In this document: in pieces, positions 6,195-14,806 of the stretch
How the letters are laid out: each line of letters starts with the position of its first letter
Numbering within the stretch: the first letter of the stretch is position 1
NCBI GenBank assembly: GCA_020524245.1
Contig: JAIVLN010000001.1
Location: 930,001-994,000, forward strand
DNA length: 64,000 nt
Source: Rossellomorea aquimaris
Lineage (GTDB): Bacteria; Bacillota; Bacilli; Bacillales; Fictibacillaceae
Direction of reading: 5' to 3'
Notes under the pieces: generated by a model
Told to the model about the DNA's origin: nothing
What the model saw: the letters and a program-made list of their open reading frames with translations, nothing else
Database searches by the model: none
Translations under genes and position numbers: made by a program

Positions 6195-7493
6195 TTATGT
6201 GATGATCAATAGCCAAATGTACAGGCCGGTCAATGTAATGAACAAGGTCGGTACCGTCAGGATGATCCCGATCTTGAAGTAATAACCCCAGGAGATTTTC
6301 ACTCCTTTTAACGATAAAACGTGGAGCCAGAGTAATGTTGCAAGTGATCCGATCGGTGTAATCTTCGGACCTAAATCCGATCCGATGACGTTCGCATAAA
6401 TCAACGCTTCTCTCACAACACCAGTTGTTGCTGTGTCTTGGATCGCCAGAGCATCAATCATGACAGTCGGCATGTTGTTCATAACCGATGACAGAATCGC
6501 CGCAATGAATCCCATAGAAATCGTTGCCGCGTACAACCCTTGATCGGCAGCTGCCTCAATGACCACTGCCAATACGTCTGTTAATCCTTCATTCCGAAGG
6601 CCATAAACAACGACATACATCCCGATTGAGAAAAAGACGATCGCCCAAGGGGCACCTTTCACGACTTTTTTCGTTTCGACCGCCGGACTCTTTCTTGCCA
6701 TGAATAAGAAGAAGATCGCAACGATACCAGCAATGATCGATACTGGAATTCCGAAGAATTCACTCGCAAAATACCCAACCAACAAGACTGCAAGAACAAT
6801 CCATGAAAGTCGAAACATCTTGTGGTCTCGTATCGCTTCGGCAGGCTTTTTCAACTGACCTGCATCATAGCTCTTCGGAATATCCTTCCGGAAGAACAAA
6901 TACAACACGATAATACTCGCCACAATCGAGAACAAGTTCGGCACAATCATGCGTGATGCGTACTCGACAAAACCGATGTCGAATACGTCTGCAGAAACGA
7001 TGTTCACCAGGTTACTGACGATCAGCGGTAAAGATGTGGTATCCGCAATGAATCCACTCGCCATGATGAACGGAAAGATCATCTGTTCTTTGAAGTTCAG
7101 CGCACGAACCATCGCCAGGACAATTGGAGTCAGAATGAGGGCCGCTCCGTCGTTGGCGAAGAAAGCAGCAACGATCGAACCGAGGATCGTCACGTAGACG
7201 AACATCTTCACGCCATTCCCTTTTGCAATCCGGGCCATATGTAGTGCAGACCACTCGAAAAACCCGATTTCGTCCAGAATCAATGAGATAATGATGATGG
7301 CGATAAACGCTAGTGTCGCATTCCAGACAATGTCCGTCACGGCAATGACATCACCGAAGTTGACGACACCTACTAGTAGTGCCAGTATTGCTCCACCGCA
7401 TGCAGACCATCCGATGCCTAATCCTTTCGGCTGCCAGATGACGAGGACCAACGTCACGATAAAAATAAGTAAAGCTAAGATGACTGAAAGCAT
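6195..7493 (-). CDS. arsB: ArsB arsenite efflux transporter
   Basis: This 432-residue membrane protein of the ArsB/NhaD (ion transporter) superfamily has about 11-12 hydrophobic helices, the usual length. The [18 protein letters not shown] segment and the [12 protein letters not shown] segment near residue 340 are the two pseudo-symmetric substrate regions of ArsB. It extrudes As(OH)3 (and Sb) made by ArsC or released by ArsI. It is the second gene of the arsR-arsB-arsC-arsI-hesB operon. Confidence 0.95.
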   Translation of the reverse strand: MLSVILALLIFIVTLVLVIWQPKGLGIGWSACGGAILALLVGVVNFGDVIAVTDIVWNATLAFIAIIIISLILDEIGFFEWSALHMARIAKGNGVKMFVYVTILGSIVAAFFANDGAALILTPIVLAMVRALNFKEQMIFPFIMASGFIADTTSLPLIVSNLVNIVSADVFDIGFVEYASRMIVPNLFSIVASIIVLYLFFRKDIPKSYDAGQLKKPAEAIRDHKMFRLSWIVLAVLLVGYFASEFFGIPVSIIAGIVAIFFLFMARKSPAVETKKVVKGAPWAIVFFSIGMYVVVYGLRNEGLTDVLAVVIEAAADQGLYAATISMGFIAAILSSVMNNMPTVMIDALAIQDTATTGVVREALIYANVIGSDLGPKITPIGSLATLLWLHVLSLKGVKISWGYYFKIGIILTVPTLFITLTGLYIWLLIIT

Positions 7494-7526
7494 GTATTTC
7501 CCCCTTTAAAACCTATAGAATTCCCT

Positions 7527-7874
7527 TTACGTACAACGGATGCTCAAACCCGCTTTTTCAAGCGCCTCCAGTTGTTCTTCAGCCCCTTTTACGTACCTCA
7601 ATATATCTTTCACCAGCGGATATCCTTCATATTCTTGATTGATGGAATAATAGATCCACTGCCCTTTTCTCGTTTCTTTTACAAGGCGTGCATCTCGAAG
7701 TTTCCGCAAATGTTGGCTGACGGATGGTTGACTCATTTGAATCATCTCAACAAACTCACATACGCAACATTCACGCACGTTCAGAAGTCCCATGATCGTC
7801 AAACGCGTCTTATCTCCCAACAACTTCAGAGCTTGAGCAACCTCAACAGTTTCTAAAGCAGAATCCTTAATCAT
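7527..7874 (-). CDS. arsR: ArsR-family metalloregulator of the arsBCI operon
   Basis: This 115-residue winged-helix repressor carries ECCVCEFVEM, an extended version of the cysteine metal box, followed by the recognition helix SQPSVSQHLRKL. It differs clearly from the first ArsR of the window and has a different operator: a perfect 22-bp palindrome fills the spacer of its promoter. A C-terminal cysteine (SIRCT) may add a ligand. It is the first gene of the five-gene operon and so autoregulated by position. Confidence 0.93.
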   Translation of the reverse strand: MIKDSALETVEVAQALKLLGDKTRLTIMGLLNVRECCVCEFVEMIQMSQPSVSQHLRKLRDARLVKETRKGQWIYYSINQEYEGYPLVKDILRYVKGAEEQLEALEKAGLSIRCT

Positions 7875-7894
7875 TTTCTCACCTCACAAGCATC

Positions 7895-7923
7895 ATTATA
7901 TAAGTATATACTTATATACTCAA
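7895..7923 (-). promoter_or_regulatory. Promoter and operator of the arsRBCI-hesB operon
   Basis: On the minus strand TTGAGT-N17-TATAAT. The spacer and -10 box are occupied by a perfect 22-bp AT-rich palindrome at 7897-7918 (half-site TATATAAGTAT), the expected binding site of this ArsR. Confidence 0.85.
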
Positions 7924-8001
7924 GTGTAAAATGCTTCATCCACTTATAATGTGGTACATTAATAAAAACAAACTAGAAGGAATGTAGGGAGGTGAAGGAT
8001 C

Positions 8002-8382
8002 ATGTTCGTCCTGTGGGTGATGATTGGAGGTTTTTCCGGAGCGATTTGTCGGTACTTGCTCGGAGAATGGATGCCGACGACTGGCGGGTTCCCGGTCGGT
8101 ACATTATGTGTAAACTTAATCGGTTGTCTGTTCCTCGGATGGTTCACAGCCTTTCATGAACGTAAATCGATACGACCTGAAATTCCTCTATTGATTGGAA
8201 CCGGGTTAACTGGATCCTTCACGACTTTCTCCACGTTTTCCGTAGAAACGCTAGAACTTGTTAAACAGGAGCTCTTTGTATTTGCGGCAACCTATGTGCT
8301 GTTGAGTGTCCTCGCTGGCATAGCACTCGCTACTGCCGGATACTGGGTAGGAACGCGTAAGAAAGCGGGTGATTTCCGGTGA
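8002..8382 (+). CDS. crcB: Fluoride channel CrcB/Fluc, first subunit
   Basis: This 126-residue protein has four membrane helices. The Fluc motifs are GGFSGAICRYLLGEW near the start, a PVGTLCVNLIGCLFLGW segment with the pore asparagine, and GLTGSFTTFSTFSVE with the phenylalanine-box residues. It exports fluoride as a dimer. The next gene encodes a second CrcB with a 4-base ATGA overlap, the arrangement of heteromeric pairs in Bacilli. There is no room for the crcB (fluoride) riboswitch in the roughly 100 bases upstream, and I do not see its conserved bases. Confidence 0.93.
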   Translation: MFVLWVMIGGFSGAICRYLLGEWMPTTGGFPVGTLCVNLIGCLFLGWFTAFHERKSIRPEIPLLIGTGLTGSFTTFSTFSVETLELVKQELFVFAATYVLLSVLAGIALATAGYWVGTRKKAGDFR

Positions 8383-8738
8383 TGATTTTGATTGGATTAG
8401 GAGGCTCAGTAGGGGCAGCAGCCCGGTATATGATCGGTCAAATTTTACATAAAAAAAATCCAAATCATTGGATGAACGGGACGTGGGTCGTCAATATTGT
8501 CGGATCCTTGTTGCTCGGTGTGCTTGCAAGCTTATACTGGGCTGAATCGATACCTGAATGGAGCTGGATGCTGTTCGGCACCGGATTTTGCGGAGCATTC
8601 ACGACCTTTTCCACATTTAGCGTTGATGTCTTGAAAATGATACAAGAAAAACAAGGTAGACAGGCCTTTTCATACGTAATAACCTCTGTCCTACTAGGGT
8701 TTGCCGCAGCTACTCTCGGATTTCTACTAGTGAAATAA
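8379..8738 (+). CDS. crcB: Fluoride channel CrcB/Fluc, second subunit
   Basis: This 119-residue, four-helix Fluc paralogue has GGSVGAAARYMIGQ, TWVVNIVGSLLLGV with the pore asparagine, and GFCGAFTTFSTFSVD. It overlaps the upstream crcB stop by 4 bases, so the two are translationally coupled and probably made in equal amounts. The products should pair in antiparallel fashion to form the fluoride exit path. Confidence 0.93.
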   Translation: MMILIGLGGSVGAAARYMIGQILHKKNPNHWMNGTWVVNIVGSLLLGVLASLYWAESIPEWSWMLFGTGFCGAFTTFSTFSVDVLKMIQEKQGRQAFSYVITSVLLGFAAATLGFLLVK

Positions 8739-8805
8739 ATCAACACCGTCATTTTGGAACTTTATCTTACAGAAGAAGAAAAGCCAACAGAGGAATAAAG
8801 TACGG

Positions 8806-8840
8806 AAGGACTGCCCAACGTTTGTAGGCAGTCCTTGTTT
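8806..8840 (+). terminator. Terminator of the crcB pair
   Basis: The stem AAGGACTGCC/GGCAGTCCTT (8806-8815 with 8827-8836) is followed by GTTT. Confidence 0.75.
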
Positions 8841-9468
8841 ATGGCCGGTTTGGTCGTAACATCCTCAATGGGAGGATGACTCTTTTATAGTAGAATTTCA
8901 CAAGTTCAATGAAGAGTTTCGGGATCCTTTTCACGAAAAGTTTCTTTTGGTAGACGCGTCGATGCGCTTCCTTCAAATCATCCCATTGACGGCACGCTTT
9001 CTCTTGTGTGAATCGGACGACATCAATCACCTTCACCTCTCCATCAAAGGTAAGGATCAGGTTTTGCAGGTGGATATCAGACGGGTTTAGCCCTTTCGAA
9101 CGTGCAAATGCCAACGCCTCATCGACTTTCTCAATCATTTCGTCTGAGATGTATATGCCTTTTTCCAAGCACTCATAGAACGTGTATCCCTGGATATATT
9201 CCATTTCAATGTAATTATGACCGGCTTCATATACCTTCGGATAAAAGGGTGAACCGTTCAACTTTGCATAGATATCCGCTTCTTGTTTGGCAAGGTGTTC
9301 AAATTCAGTGAAAAAGATTTTAACCGCATGGTTCGTCCTTTCATCCTTAAATACGAAAGCACTTCGACCCTTTCCAATCAGTGTATACTCCTCAGGCTTC
9401 TGAATCAGCCGATCAGATTGAATATAAACCTGACTCGTTAAATGTTGAGGTGTGGGATGCATAGCCAT
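8839..9468 (-). CDS. Protein-kinase-like protein (YrzF-type)
   Basis: This 209-residue small kinase-fold protein has a glycine loop (LIGKGRSAFVFKD), the lysine of AVKIFF, a catalytic-loop match GLNPSDIHLQNLIL (D...N) and the metal-binding aspartate in KVIDVVRF. The C-terminal 40 residues are basic and aromatic (KLFIELVKFYYKR). The length and order match Bacillus YrzF-like putative Ser/Thr kinases rather than full Hanks kinases. The substrate is unknown. It appears as a single gene on the minus strand. Confidence 0.75.
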   Translation of the reverse strand: MAMHPTPQHLTSQVYIQSDRLIQKPEEYTLIGKGRSAFVFKDERTNHAVKIFFTEFEHLAKQEADIYAKLNGSPFYPKVYEAGHNYIEMEYIQGYTFYECLEKGIYISDEMIEKVDEALAFARSKGLNPSDIHLQNLILTFDGEVKVIDVVRFTQEKACRQWDDLKEAHRRVYQKKLFVKRIPKLFIELVKFYYKRVILPLRMLRPNRP

Positions 9469-9586
9469 TCCCCTCTATCGTTTTATTTGGTCTTTAACAT
9501 TAAGTACCCTTTTTAACTAAAACGATTCGCTCAAACACCTGAAATTGTATCCGTTGGACACGTCAACTTCCAAAATGTGGGTGAAT

Positions 9587-10006
9587 TTATTTAACAATCA
9601 TGACCGGGCATTGGACACGTTTGGCCACTTTATGGCTGACACTTCCTAGAACCATTTCTTGAAATGCATTCAGCCCACGACTTCCGATGACCACTAGATC
9701 ATACGGGTTTGCATTCGCGAATTGGACGATTGTAGGTCCGGGTTCCCCTTTCAACACTTTCACTTCATAGGCAATTTGACTGTTTTGTAAAATTTCTTCT
9801 GTATGTTGCAGACGAAGCTTCCGTTTCGCTTCAATCGCTTCTTTACTACCTTCTGAAAGCACATCGGATTTCGAGGTTGCACCGTCAATGACATATACAA
9901 CCGTCACTTTCGCATCCTCATTCTTTTCTGCAATTCCACGCGCTTTTTCCGCTGCCCGGATGGCATGTTCGGATCCATCTGAAGCTAATAGTATTTGTCT
10001 AAACAT
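9587..10006 (-). CDS. Universal stress protein (UspA family)
   Basis: This 139-residue cytosolic Usp domain has MFRQILLASDGSEHAIRAA at the start and the ATP-binding GSRGLNAFQEMVLGSVS segment (G-2x-G-9x-G-S/T) near the end. The ATG at 10006 is chosen because GAGGAGG lies 6-7 bases before it; the ATG five codons earlier would lie over that site. It is divergent from the SulP transporter gene. In other bacteria Usp domains are often encoded next to or fused to SulP transporters, so a functional link is possible but not proven. Confidence 0.9.
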   Translation of the reverse strand: MFRQILLASDGSEHAIRAAEKARGIAEKNEDAKVTVVYVIDGATSKSDVLSEGSKEAIEAKRKLRLQHTEEILQNSQIAYEVKVLKGEPGPTIVQFANANPYDLVVIGSRGLNAFQEMVLGSVSHKVAKRVQCPVMIVK

Positions 10007-10277
10007 CGTCGTCCTCCTCACTTCAACCCCAACACTTCTCTAACTGATTTAATTTTCTCACTTTTTTAATAAATTTACAATTGCTCAACAATATCCCATT
10101 TATCTCCTAATTATAAATTTATCAGGTCGGCATCTATATGAGAGCATAATGTCGAAAATCAGAGAAAACGAATGAAGTACGCGCTTTCCTGCGATTATCC
10201 TTCCTTCACAAACGATGTTATAATCCGTATGTTCACAACGGCCCCGACTTTCATGAGAGTTGAAAGTCATTTCTGAG

Positions 10278-10313
10278 AAGCTGAAGCACCCGTGCTGAAG
10301 CTAGACATTTTTA
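10278..10313. repeat. Remnant of the 179-bp MITE-like element
   Basis: AGAAGCTGAAGCACC followed by GTGCTGAAGCTAGACAT matches the two ends of the element at 46373-46551 joined together, as left by an internal deletion. It lies just upstream of the SulP gene and creates a spurious in-frame GTG at 10292. Confidence 0.5.
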
Positions 10314-10351
10314 AACTTTATAAAGAAGAAAGAGAGAGGTGCAAAATACTT

Positions 10352-11824
10352 TTGAACGTACAAAAATTACAACAAGAATGGTTTGGCAACATCAGAGGGG
10401 ATATCCTTGCGGGTATCGTCGTTGCATTAGCCTTGATTCCTGAAGCCATTGCCTTTTCAATCATTGCTGGGGTCGATCCGATGGTAGGTCTTTACGCATC
10501 GTTTTGTATCGCAGTCGTGATTGCTTTCGTAGGTGGTCGCCCAGGAATGATTTCTGCTGCGACCGGTGCGATGGCACTCCTGATGACGACGCTCGTTGCC
10601 GATCATGGTTTACAATATCTTTTAGCCGCGACGATTTTGACTGGTGTCATCCAAGTGCTGATGGGTGTATTGAAGCTTGGTAAAGTGATGAAATTCATCC
10701 CTAAATCCGTTATGGTCGGATTCGTCAATGCACTTGCGATTCTGATTTTCATGGCACAGCTTCCTCACTTTGTGGGTGAAACGTGGGTCATGTACGTAAT
10801 GGTAGCTGGAGCATTAGCCATCATCTATATTTTACCAAGGTTCACAAAAGCAGTTCCTTCTCCACTTATTGCGATCATCGTTATGACGATCATTGCAGTC
10901 ACAACTGGCGCAGGTGTACGAACAGTTGGTGACATGGGTCAATTGACAAGTGCATTACCAATGTTCCTATTGCCAGAAATACCTTTGAACTTTGAAACAT
11001 TGAAGATCATCTTCCCTTATTCATTCGCATTAGCGATCGTGGGACTACTGGAGTCACTTCTTACAGCCCAAATCGTTGATGATATGACCGATACGGAAAG
11101 TGATAAAAACAGAGAGGCGAAAGGCCAGGGGACAGCGAACATCGTAGCTGGATTCTTCGGCGGAATGGCAGGTTGTGCAATGATTGGACAATCGGTCATC
11201 AACGTAAAATCTGGAGGCCGTGGACGCCTGTCTACCTTGATTGCCGGTGTCGTTTTGATGCTCTTGATCATCGTTTTCCAAAACGTGCTCGTGCAAATTC
11301 CGATGGCAGCACTGGTCGGTGTCATGATCATGGTATCCGTTGGTACTTTCGACTGGTCTTCGTTGACGAAGTTGCATGTGATGCCAAAAACGGACGCGGC
11401 TGTCATGGTCGTAACCGTTGTGACAGTTGTCTTTACCCACGACTTGTCCAAAGGTGTCATTGCCGGAGTCATCTTGAGCGCAATCTTCTTTGCCGCTAAG
11501 ATTTCCAAGGTACATGTCGATACGAAAATGGAAGACCACATCAATACGAAGACGTATCAAGTGCGTGGGCAATTGTTCTTCGCCTCTGTTACCGACTTCG
11601 TATCCAAGTTCGACTTCAAAGAGAATGTTGATTCGGTCATTGTCGACTTTACACATGCACATTGCTGGGATGACTCAGCCGTAGGTGCTGTCGACAAGAT
11701 CGTCTTGAAATATAAACAGAACGGCGTGCCTGTTAAAATCATCGGGCTGAATGCCGACAGCCACAAGCTGGTCGACAAGCTTGCGGTTTACAACAAAACA
11801 GACGCGAATATCGCGAATCATTAA
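10352..11824 (+). CDS. SulP-family anion (sulfate-type) transporter with STAS domain
   Basis: This protein of about 490 residues has 10-14 membrane helices, opening with [24 protein letters not shown] (the SulP signature region), and a cytosolic C-terminal STAS domain from about residue 390 ([15 protein letters not shown]...[20 protein letters not shown]). The substrate may be sulfate, bicarbonate or another anion. TTG at 10352 is preferred as start because GAGAGGTG lies upstream; an in-frame GTG at 10292 lies inside a repeat remnant. It is closed by a strong terminator. Confidence 0.88.
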   Translation: MNVQKLQQEWFGNIRGDILAGIVVALALIPEAIAFSIIAGVDPMVGLYASFCIAVVIAFVGGRPGMISAATGAMALLMTTLVADHGLQYLLAATILTGVIQVLMGVLKLGKVMKFIPKSVMVGFVNALAILIFMAQLPHFVGETWVMYVMVAGALAIIYILPRFTKAVPSPLIAIIVMTIIAVTTGAGVRTVGDMGQLTSALPMFLLPEIPLNFETLKIIFPYSFALAIVGLLESLLTAQIVDDMTDTESDKNREAKGQGTANIVAGFFGGMAGCAMIGQSVINVKSGGRGRLSTLIAGVVLMLLIIVFQNVLVQIPMAALVGVMIMVSVGTFDWSSLTKLHVMPKTDAAVMVVTVVTVVFTHDLSKGVIAGVILSAIFFAAKISKVHVDTKMEDHINTKTYQVRGQLFFASVTDFVSKFDFKENVDSVIVDFTHAHCWDDSAVGAVDKIVLKYKQNGVPVKIIGLNADSHKLVDKLAVYNKTDANIANH

Positions 11825-11830
11825 TTTTTG

Positions 11831-11871
11831 AAAAGGTGCAGAAACCCTAAAAAGGTTTCGCACCTTTTTTT
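11831..11871 (+). terminator. Terminator of the SulP gene
   Basis: The stem AAAGGTGC(A)GAAACC/GGTTTCGCACCTTT is followed by a run of T. Confidence 0.9.
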
Positions 11872-12157
11872 ACATAGAACAAACCTTTCCCGTAACCTCA
11901 AAGGCTTCATCCGGGAATAGAAGTTGGTTGTCGATACACACATGGGCTTTCACGCCACGTTCGGTCGCTTTTTGAACCATTTCTGGAGAAGGGCCGATCC
12001 CGATTACATGATGGCCTAACTGGTTCATGCGTTTCGCGCTTACACCAGGACCGCATCCAAGATCCAAGATTTTCTGAGGTGGTTTACCTATGAAACGGGA
12101 GAAGAATTCCAGAATTTCGCCACGTGCTCCTATTTTCCAAATCGATTCCTTTTTCCA
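11870..12157 (-). pseudogene. Remnant of a SAM-dependent methyltransferase
   Basis: The frame reads IWKIGARGEILEFFSRF, IGKPPQKILDLGCGPGVSAK, then NQLGHHVIGIGPSPEMVQKA, the start of a class I methyltransferase with motif I (LDLGCGPG). It has no start codon of its own: the frame begins right after the TAG of the upstream Nif3-like gene and stays in the same frame. It stops after about 95 residues (KVCSM), lacking the rest of the domain. An internal ATG at 12067 could give only 65 residues without a ribosome binding site. I read it as a gene truncated at both ends. Confidence 0.75.
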
Positions 12158-13078
12158 CTACAACCACCATTTGTGTTGAGGGAGTAAGCGGACATTCAGA
12201 TCTGGAAAGTGATGCTTAAACCATTTTTTCATTTGCGTTTTCATGACAAGGTATTCTGAGGAAGAGTGGGATACACCTATCAAGGACATTTTGGTATCGG
12301 GTACATAGTCCATCATCTCTTTGTACTTCTTCTGTCCATACTCATTATCAATATGGCAGTGGATTTCACCAGTTATGTAGGCTTGTACACCCCGGTCCTC
12401 TGCATCTCTCATCGCTTCAACAGAATCTCCACACCCGGGTACGATTGCGATTTTTTCAATGTGTTTGTGGTGGATGCCTTCAAAATCTATATAGGGAATA
12501 TTGAAGATTTCTTTCAAGGCAGAAGCGAGTACTTCTGTACTGGTCTTTGGAATAGAGGCGATCAAACCTACATACCCAGTGTTTTTATAAGGGAGAAAAC
12601 GGTCTGTCACCGTCGCATTGAACGCTTCTGCAATTGCCAAACCTGTACTGAGTTCCTCATGATAATCCATCGGCACGTGACATGTATATACTGAAAGCTT
12701 CTTCTCCTTCAGCTGGTGAAGGTAGTGTTCTGCGATCGGGACAAAACCTCTCCCAGAAGCTCCCCTTGGATCCCCGCACTCCATCAACAGTGGGTGATGC
12801 ATGAACAGCAGATCTCCCTCCTCAGCTTGTTGGATGAAGTTTTCCAACACATCATCCGTCGGAAATACGGCCAGATACACAGTTTGAATTGATTCACTGC
12901 CTCGAATCATTACACCATTGAACCGCTGGACAAAATCCTTTTCGAAAAAAGATCTCCAATCAAACCCGATCGGTTCATAAACCATTGGAATGAAACGGCT
13001 GAACGCAGGATCTTCGGCTAATTCTTTCACTTTGAAGTAGTCATTCAGTTCCTTCTCCACTTTCTCTAACTGGATCAT
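12158..13078 (-). CDS. Nif3-like dinuclear-metal protein (DUF34)
   Basis: This is a 306-residue Nif3/DUF34-family protein. Metal-site motifs are DLLFMHHPLLM (HH) early and GVSHSSSEYLVM (H..SSE) near the end, with the VPGCGDSVEAM and AYITGEIHCH segments between. Members are hexameric metal-binding proteins of uncertain function, related to GTP cyclohydrolase I type 2 annotations. ATG 13078 is preferred over 13114 because AGAGGGG is nine bases upstream. The C-terminus (HKWWL) is followed in frame by a methyltransferase remnant, so a deletion may have ended near here. Confidence 0.85.
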   Translation of the reverse strand: MIQLEKVEKELNDYFKVKELAEDPAFSRFIPMVYEPIGFDWRSFFEKDFVQRFNGVMIRGSESIQTVYLAVFPTDDVLENFIQQAEEGDLLFMHHPLLMECGDPRGASGRGFVPIAEHYLHQLKEKKLSVYTCHVPMDYHEELSTGLAIAEAFNATVTDRFLPYKNTGYVGLIASIPKTSTEVLASALKEIFNIPYIDFEGIHHKHIEKIAIVPGCGDSVEAMRDAEDRGVQAYITGEIHCHIDNEYGQKKYKEMMDYVPDTKMSLIGVSHSSSEYLVMKTQMKKWFKHHFPDLNVRLLPQHKWWL

Positions 13079-13179
13079 AAGATTGAACCCCTCTTCCCTC
13101 TTGATTTCATTCACATTTATATGTCGTTACCCCTATGTAGTTCCACAACTTACTTCCTAACACCTTTTCAAACCTTGTC

Positions 13180-13294
13180 AGTGCCAGGTACCTTCTGAAA
13201 GTCCTTGAGCTGTAAGAACTCTTTTGAAGTGCCAGGTACCGATCTGAACTCCTTCTCTGACAAGGGTTCTGGAGAGGTACCTGGCACCAGGTAC
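13180..13294. repeat. GTGCCAGGTACC repeat, copy 3 (complex)
   Basis: There are three boxes: AGTGCCAGGTACC at 13180, AAGTGCCAGGTACCG at 13229 and AGGTACCTGGCACC at 13275, with overlapping palindromes at the end (CTGGCACCAGGTAC). Region 13079-13484 contains no gene. Confidence 0.8.
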
Positions 13295-13307
13295 AAAGTT
13301 ACTTCAA

Positions 13308-13383
13308 ACTTGTGGAACTTTTCTTCTTACTTGTGGAACTTTCCCTTCAACTTGTGGAACTTTCCCTTCAACTTGTGGAACTC
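13308..13383. repeat. 21-bp tandem repeat (about 3.6 units)
   Basis: The unit ACTTGTGGAACTTTCCCTTCA repeats at an exact 21-bp period, the first unit slightly diverged. A 76-residue open frame across it (SSYLWNFPFNLWNF) only mirrors the repeat and has no ribosome binding site. Confidence 0.9.
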
Positions 13384-13443
13384 AGTACTTTCTTACTACA
13401 AAAGATTCGCCCCAAACTTACGAAATGTAATTTGATTCTCCTC

Positions 13444-13477
13444 AAAAAAGAGACTGGATCGCACACGATCCAGTCTC
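13444..13477 (-). terminator. Terminator of the CAP lipoprotein gene
   Basis: A perfect 12-bp stem GAGACTGGATCG/CGATCCAGTCTC is followed by TTTTTTG on the minus strand. Confidence 0.9.
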
Positions 13478-13484
13478 CTCCTTT

Positions 13485-14237
13485 TTATTTCTCGATGAAC
13501 ATTTGTGTCCAGTACGATCCCTGGTTTCCACCCGTCGCGTGCCCGATCCCGATATGGGTAAGCTCTCGATTCATGATGTTACGTCGGTGTCCAGGGCTGT
13601 TCATCCAATCTTTTACAACCTGTTCAGCAGATTGCTGACCAGCTGCGATGTTTTCAGCTGCGGTTTGGTAAGATACGCCGAACTCTTGCATCATCTGAAA
13701 TGGTGATCCGTAGTTCGGTGAGTTGTGAGAGAAGTATCCATTTTCCAACATGTCATCGGATTTCGCTTGAGCTACCTCTGCAAGCTTTGAACTTGCTTTA
13801 AGGTTCGGTAGTCCATTTTTCGCTCTTTCTTGGTTGGTCAGGTCAACCACTTCTCGTTCAATTTCGCTCATTGTCTTACCATCTGCAGTTGGTTGGGTCT
13901 GTTGCTGACCCTGACCTTGCTGCGGATCAGCTTGGCGGTAATTTCCTCGATCAGCAGGCATACCTCCACCGTTTTGCCCACGGTACTGCTGACCATTACC
14001 TCTCATTTCCCCAGAAAACGGTATTTCTAATCGATATTGCCCTTGACCACCGTACCAAATCGGACGGAACCGATCGTTGTTCATACGTGTACGCAGGTCA
14101 TCATTGTTGTATCGATTATCATTGACCGTTCTAAGTTGCATACCTTCTTCGTTATTGTCTGTATCCATATTACATCCTGCCAAAGCACCTAATGACAAGA
14201 CTGCAGTAAGACTCAAGGTTACGATCTGTTTTTTCAT
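13485..14237 (-). CDS. CAP/SCP-domain lipoprotein (YkwD-like)
   Basis: This 250-residue protein has a lipoprotein signal peptide (MKKQIVTLSLTAVLSLGALAGC, lipobox LAGC, Cys22). A low-complexity Asn/Gly/Gln-rich linker follows to about residue 120 (QQGQGQQQTQP). The C-terminal CAP domain has VVDLTNQERAKNGL, YFSHNSPNYGSPF, AENIAAGQQSAEQVVKDWMNSPGHRRNIMN and the final SYWTQMF. CAP proteins of Bacilli are surface-bound; several are expressed in sporulation, but their activity is unclear. It is monocistronic with a strong terminator. Confidence 0.92.
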   Translation of the reverse strand: MKKQIVTLSLTAVLSLGALAGCNMDTDNNEEGMQLRTVNDNRYNNDDLRTRMNNDRFRPIWYGGQGQYRLEIPFSGEMRGNGQQYRGQNGGGMPADRGNYRQADPQQGQGQQQTQPTADGKTMSEIEREVVDLTNQERAKNGLPNLKASSKLAEVAQAKSDDMLENGYFSHNSPNYGSPFQMMQEFGVSYQTAAENIAAGQQSAEQVVKDWMNSPGHRRNIMNRELTHIGIGHATGGNQGSYWTQMFIEK

Positions 14238-14375
14238 ACACTGATCTCCTTTATTGAAGGTTTTGCCTTCTTAATGTTTGCATGATTCAACAAAAGAAAC
14301 CTGAGTAACACTTGGTGCATAGGGAAAATAACGGAAATCATAAAATCTCTGCAGCTTCACACAATAATGATTGAA

Positions 14376-14410
14376 ACAAAAAAGTCTTATCACTTCACTG
14401 TGATAAGACT
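14376..14410 (-). terminator. Terminator downstream of the 93-residue gene
   Basis: The stem AGTCTTATCAC/GTGATAAGACT (14383-14393 with 14400-14410) is followed on the minus strand by TTTTTTG. Confidence 0.85.
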
Positions 14411-14416
14411 CGAAAA

Positions 14417-14698
14417 TCATATGGATAGGCGCTTTTTTATTTTTGACAATTTCCGGTACGTTCTGATCGAAGCCACTTTTCCAGATGACTGAGCTCCTAG
14501 AGACAAAGCTCGTTTCCTCCAAAAGAGTTCTTTATAGTCACTGAAAATATAGATCAAAATCAAATAAAAGAGGATTGGAATACTTGAAATTAGATACATA
14601 ATATATGTCTGATCTGTTCCATTCACTGTAGTCTGTGCAAAAACCTCATGACTTAAGACCAACCAAAAAAGTGGCACACTTAATAAAATTTTTTTCAT
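14417..14698 (-). CDS. Small exported or membrane protein of unknown function
   Basis: This 93-residue protein has an N-terminal signal-like segment (KKILLSVPLFWLVLSHEVFA, possible cleavage after VFA), a second hydrophobic segment (YLISSIPILFYLILIYIF, residues 34-51) and a basic C-terminal half (FWRKRALSLGAQSSGKVASI). I do not recognise the family. The strong terminator just downstream and the position between two minus-strand genes support it as a real single-gene unit. Confidence 0.6.
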   Translation of the reverse strand: MKKILLSVPLFWLVLSHEVFAQTTVNGTDQTYIMYLISSIPILFYLILIYIFSDYKELFWRKRALSLGAQSSGKVASIRTYRKLSKIKKRLSI

Positions 14699-14806
14699 TC
14701 TGAACTACCCCCTTGGTACAATTTCCATACATTATTCTACTCCTTTCTGCATGGAAAAATCGTGACGAAATTCGCACACTTATGAATGGTTAACCAATCT
14801 TTTTCT

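Noticed and set aside
7924-8001. Fluoride riboswitch upstream of crcB
   Set aside because: The gap is too short and the conserved crcB-motif bases are not seen.
10292-10351. GTG at 10292 as start of the SulP transporter
   Set aside because: It lies in a repeat remnant and adds 20 residues unlike the family; TTG at 10352 has a ribosome binding site.
13205-13435. 76-residue open frame over the 21-bp repeat (SSYLWNFPFNLWNF)
   Set aside because: It is only the translation of a 21-bp tandem repeat and a GTGCCAGGTACC element. It has no ribosome binding site, and the frame exists because 21 is a multiple of three.
14271-14522. 83-residue minus-strand frame overlapping the small exported protein gene
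   Set aside because: It crosses a strong terminator and overlaps a better-supported frame.
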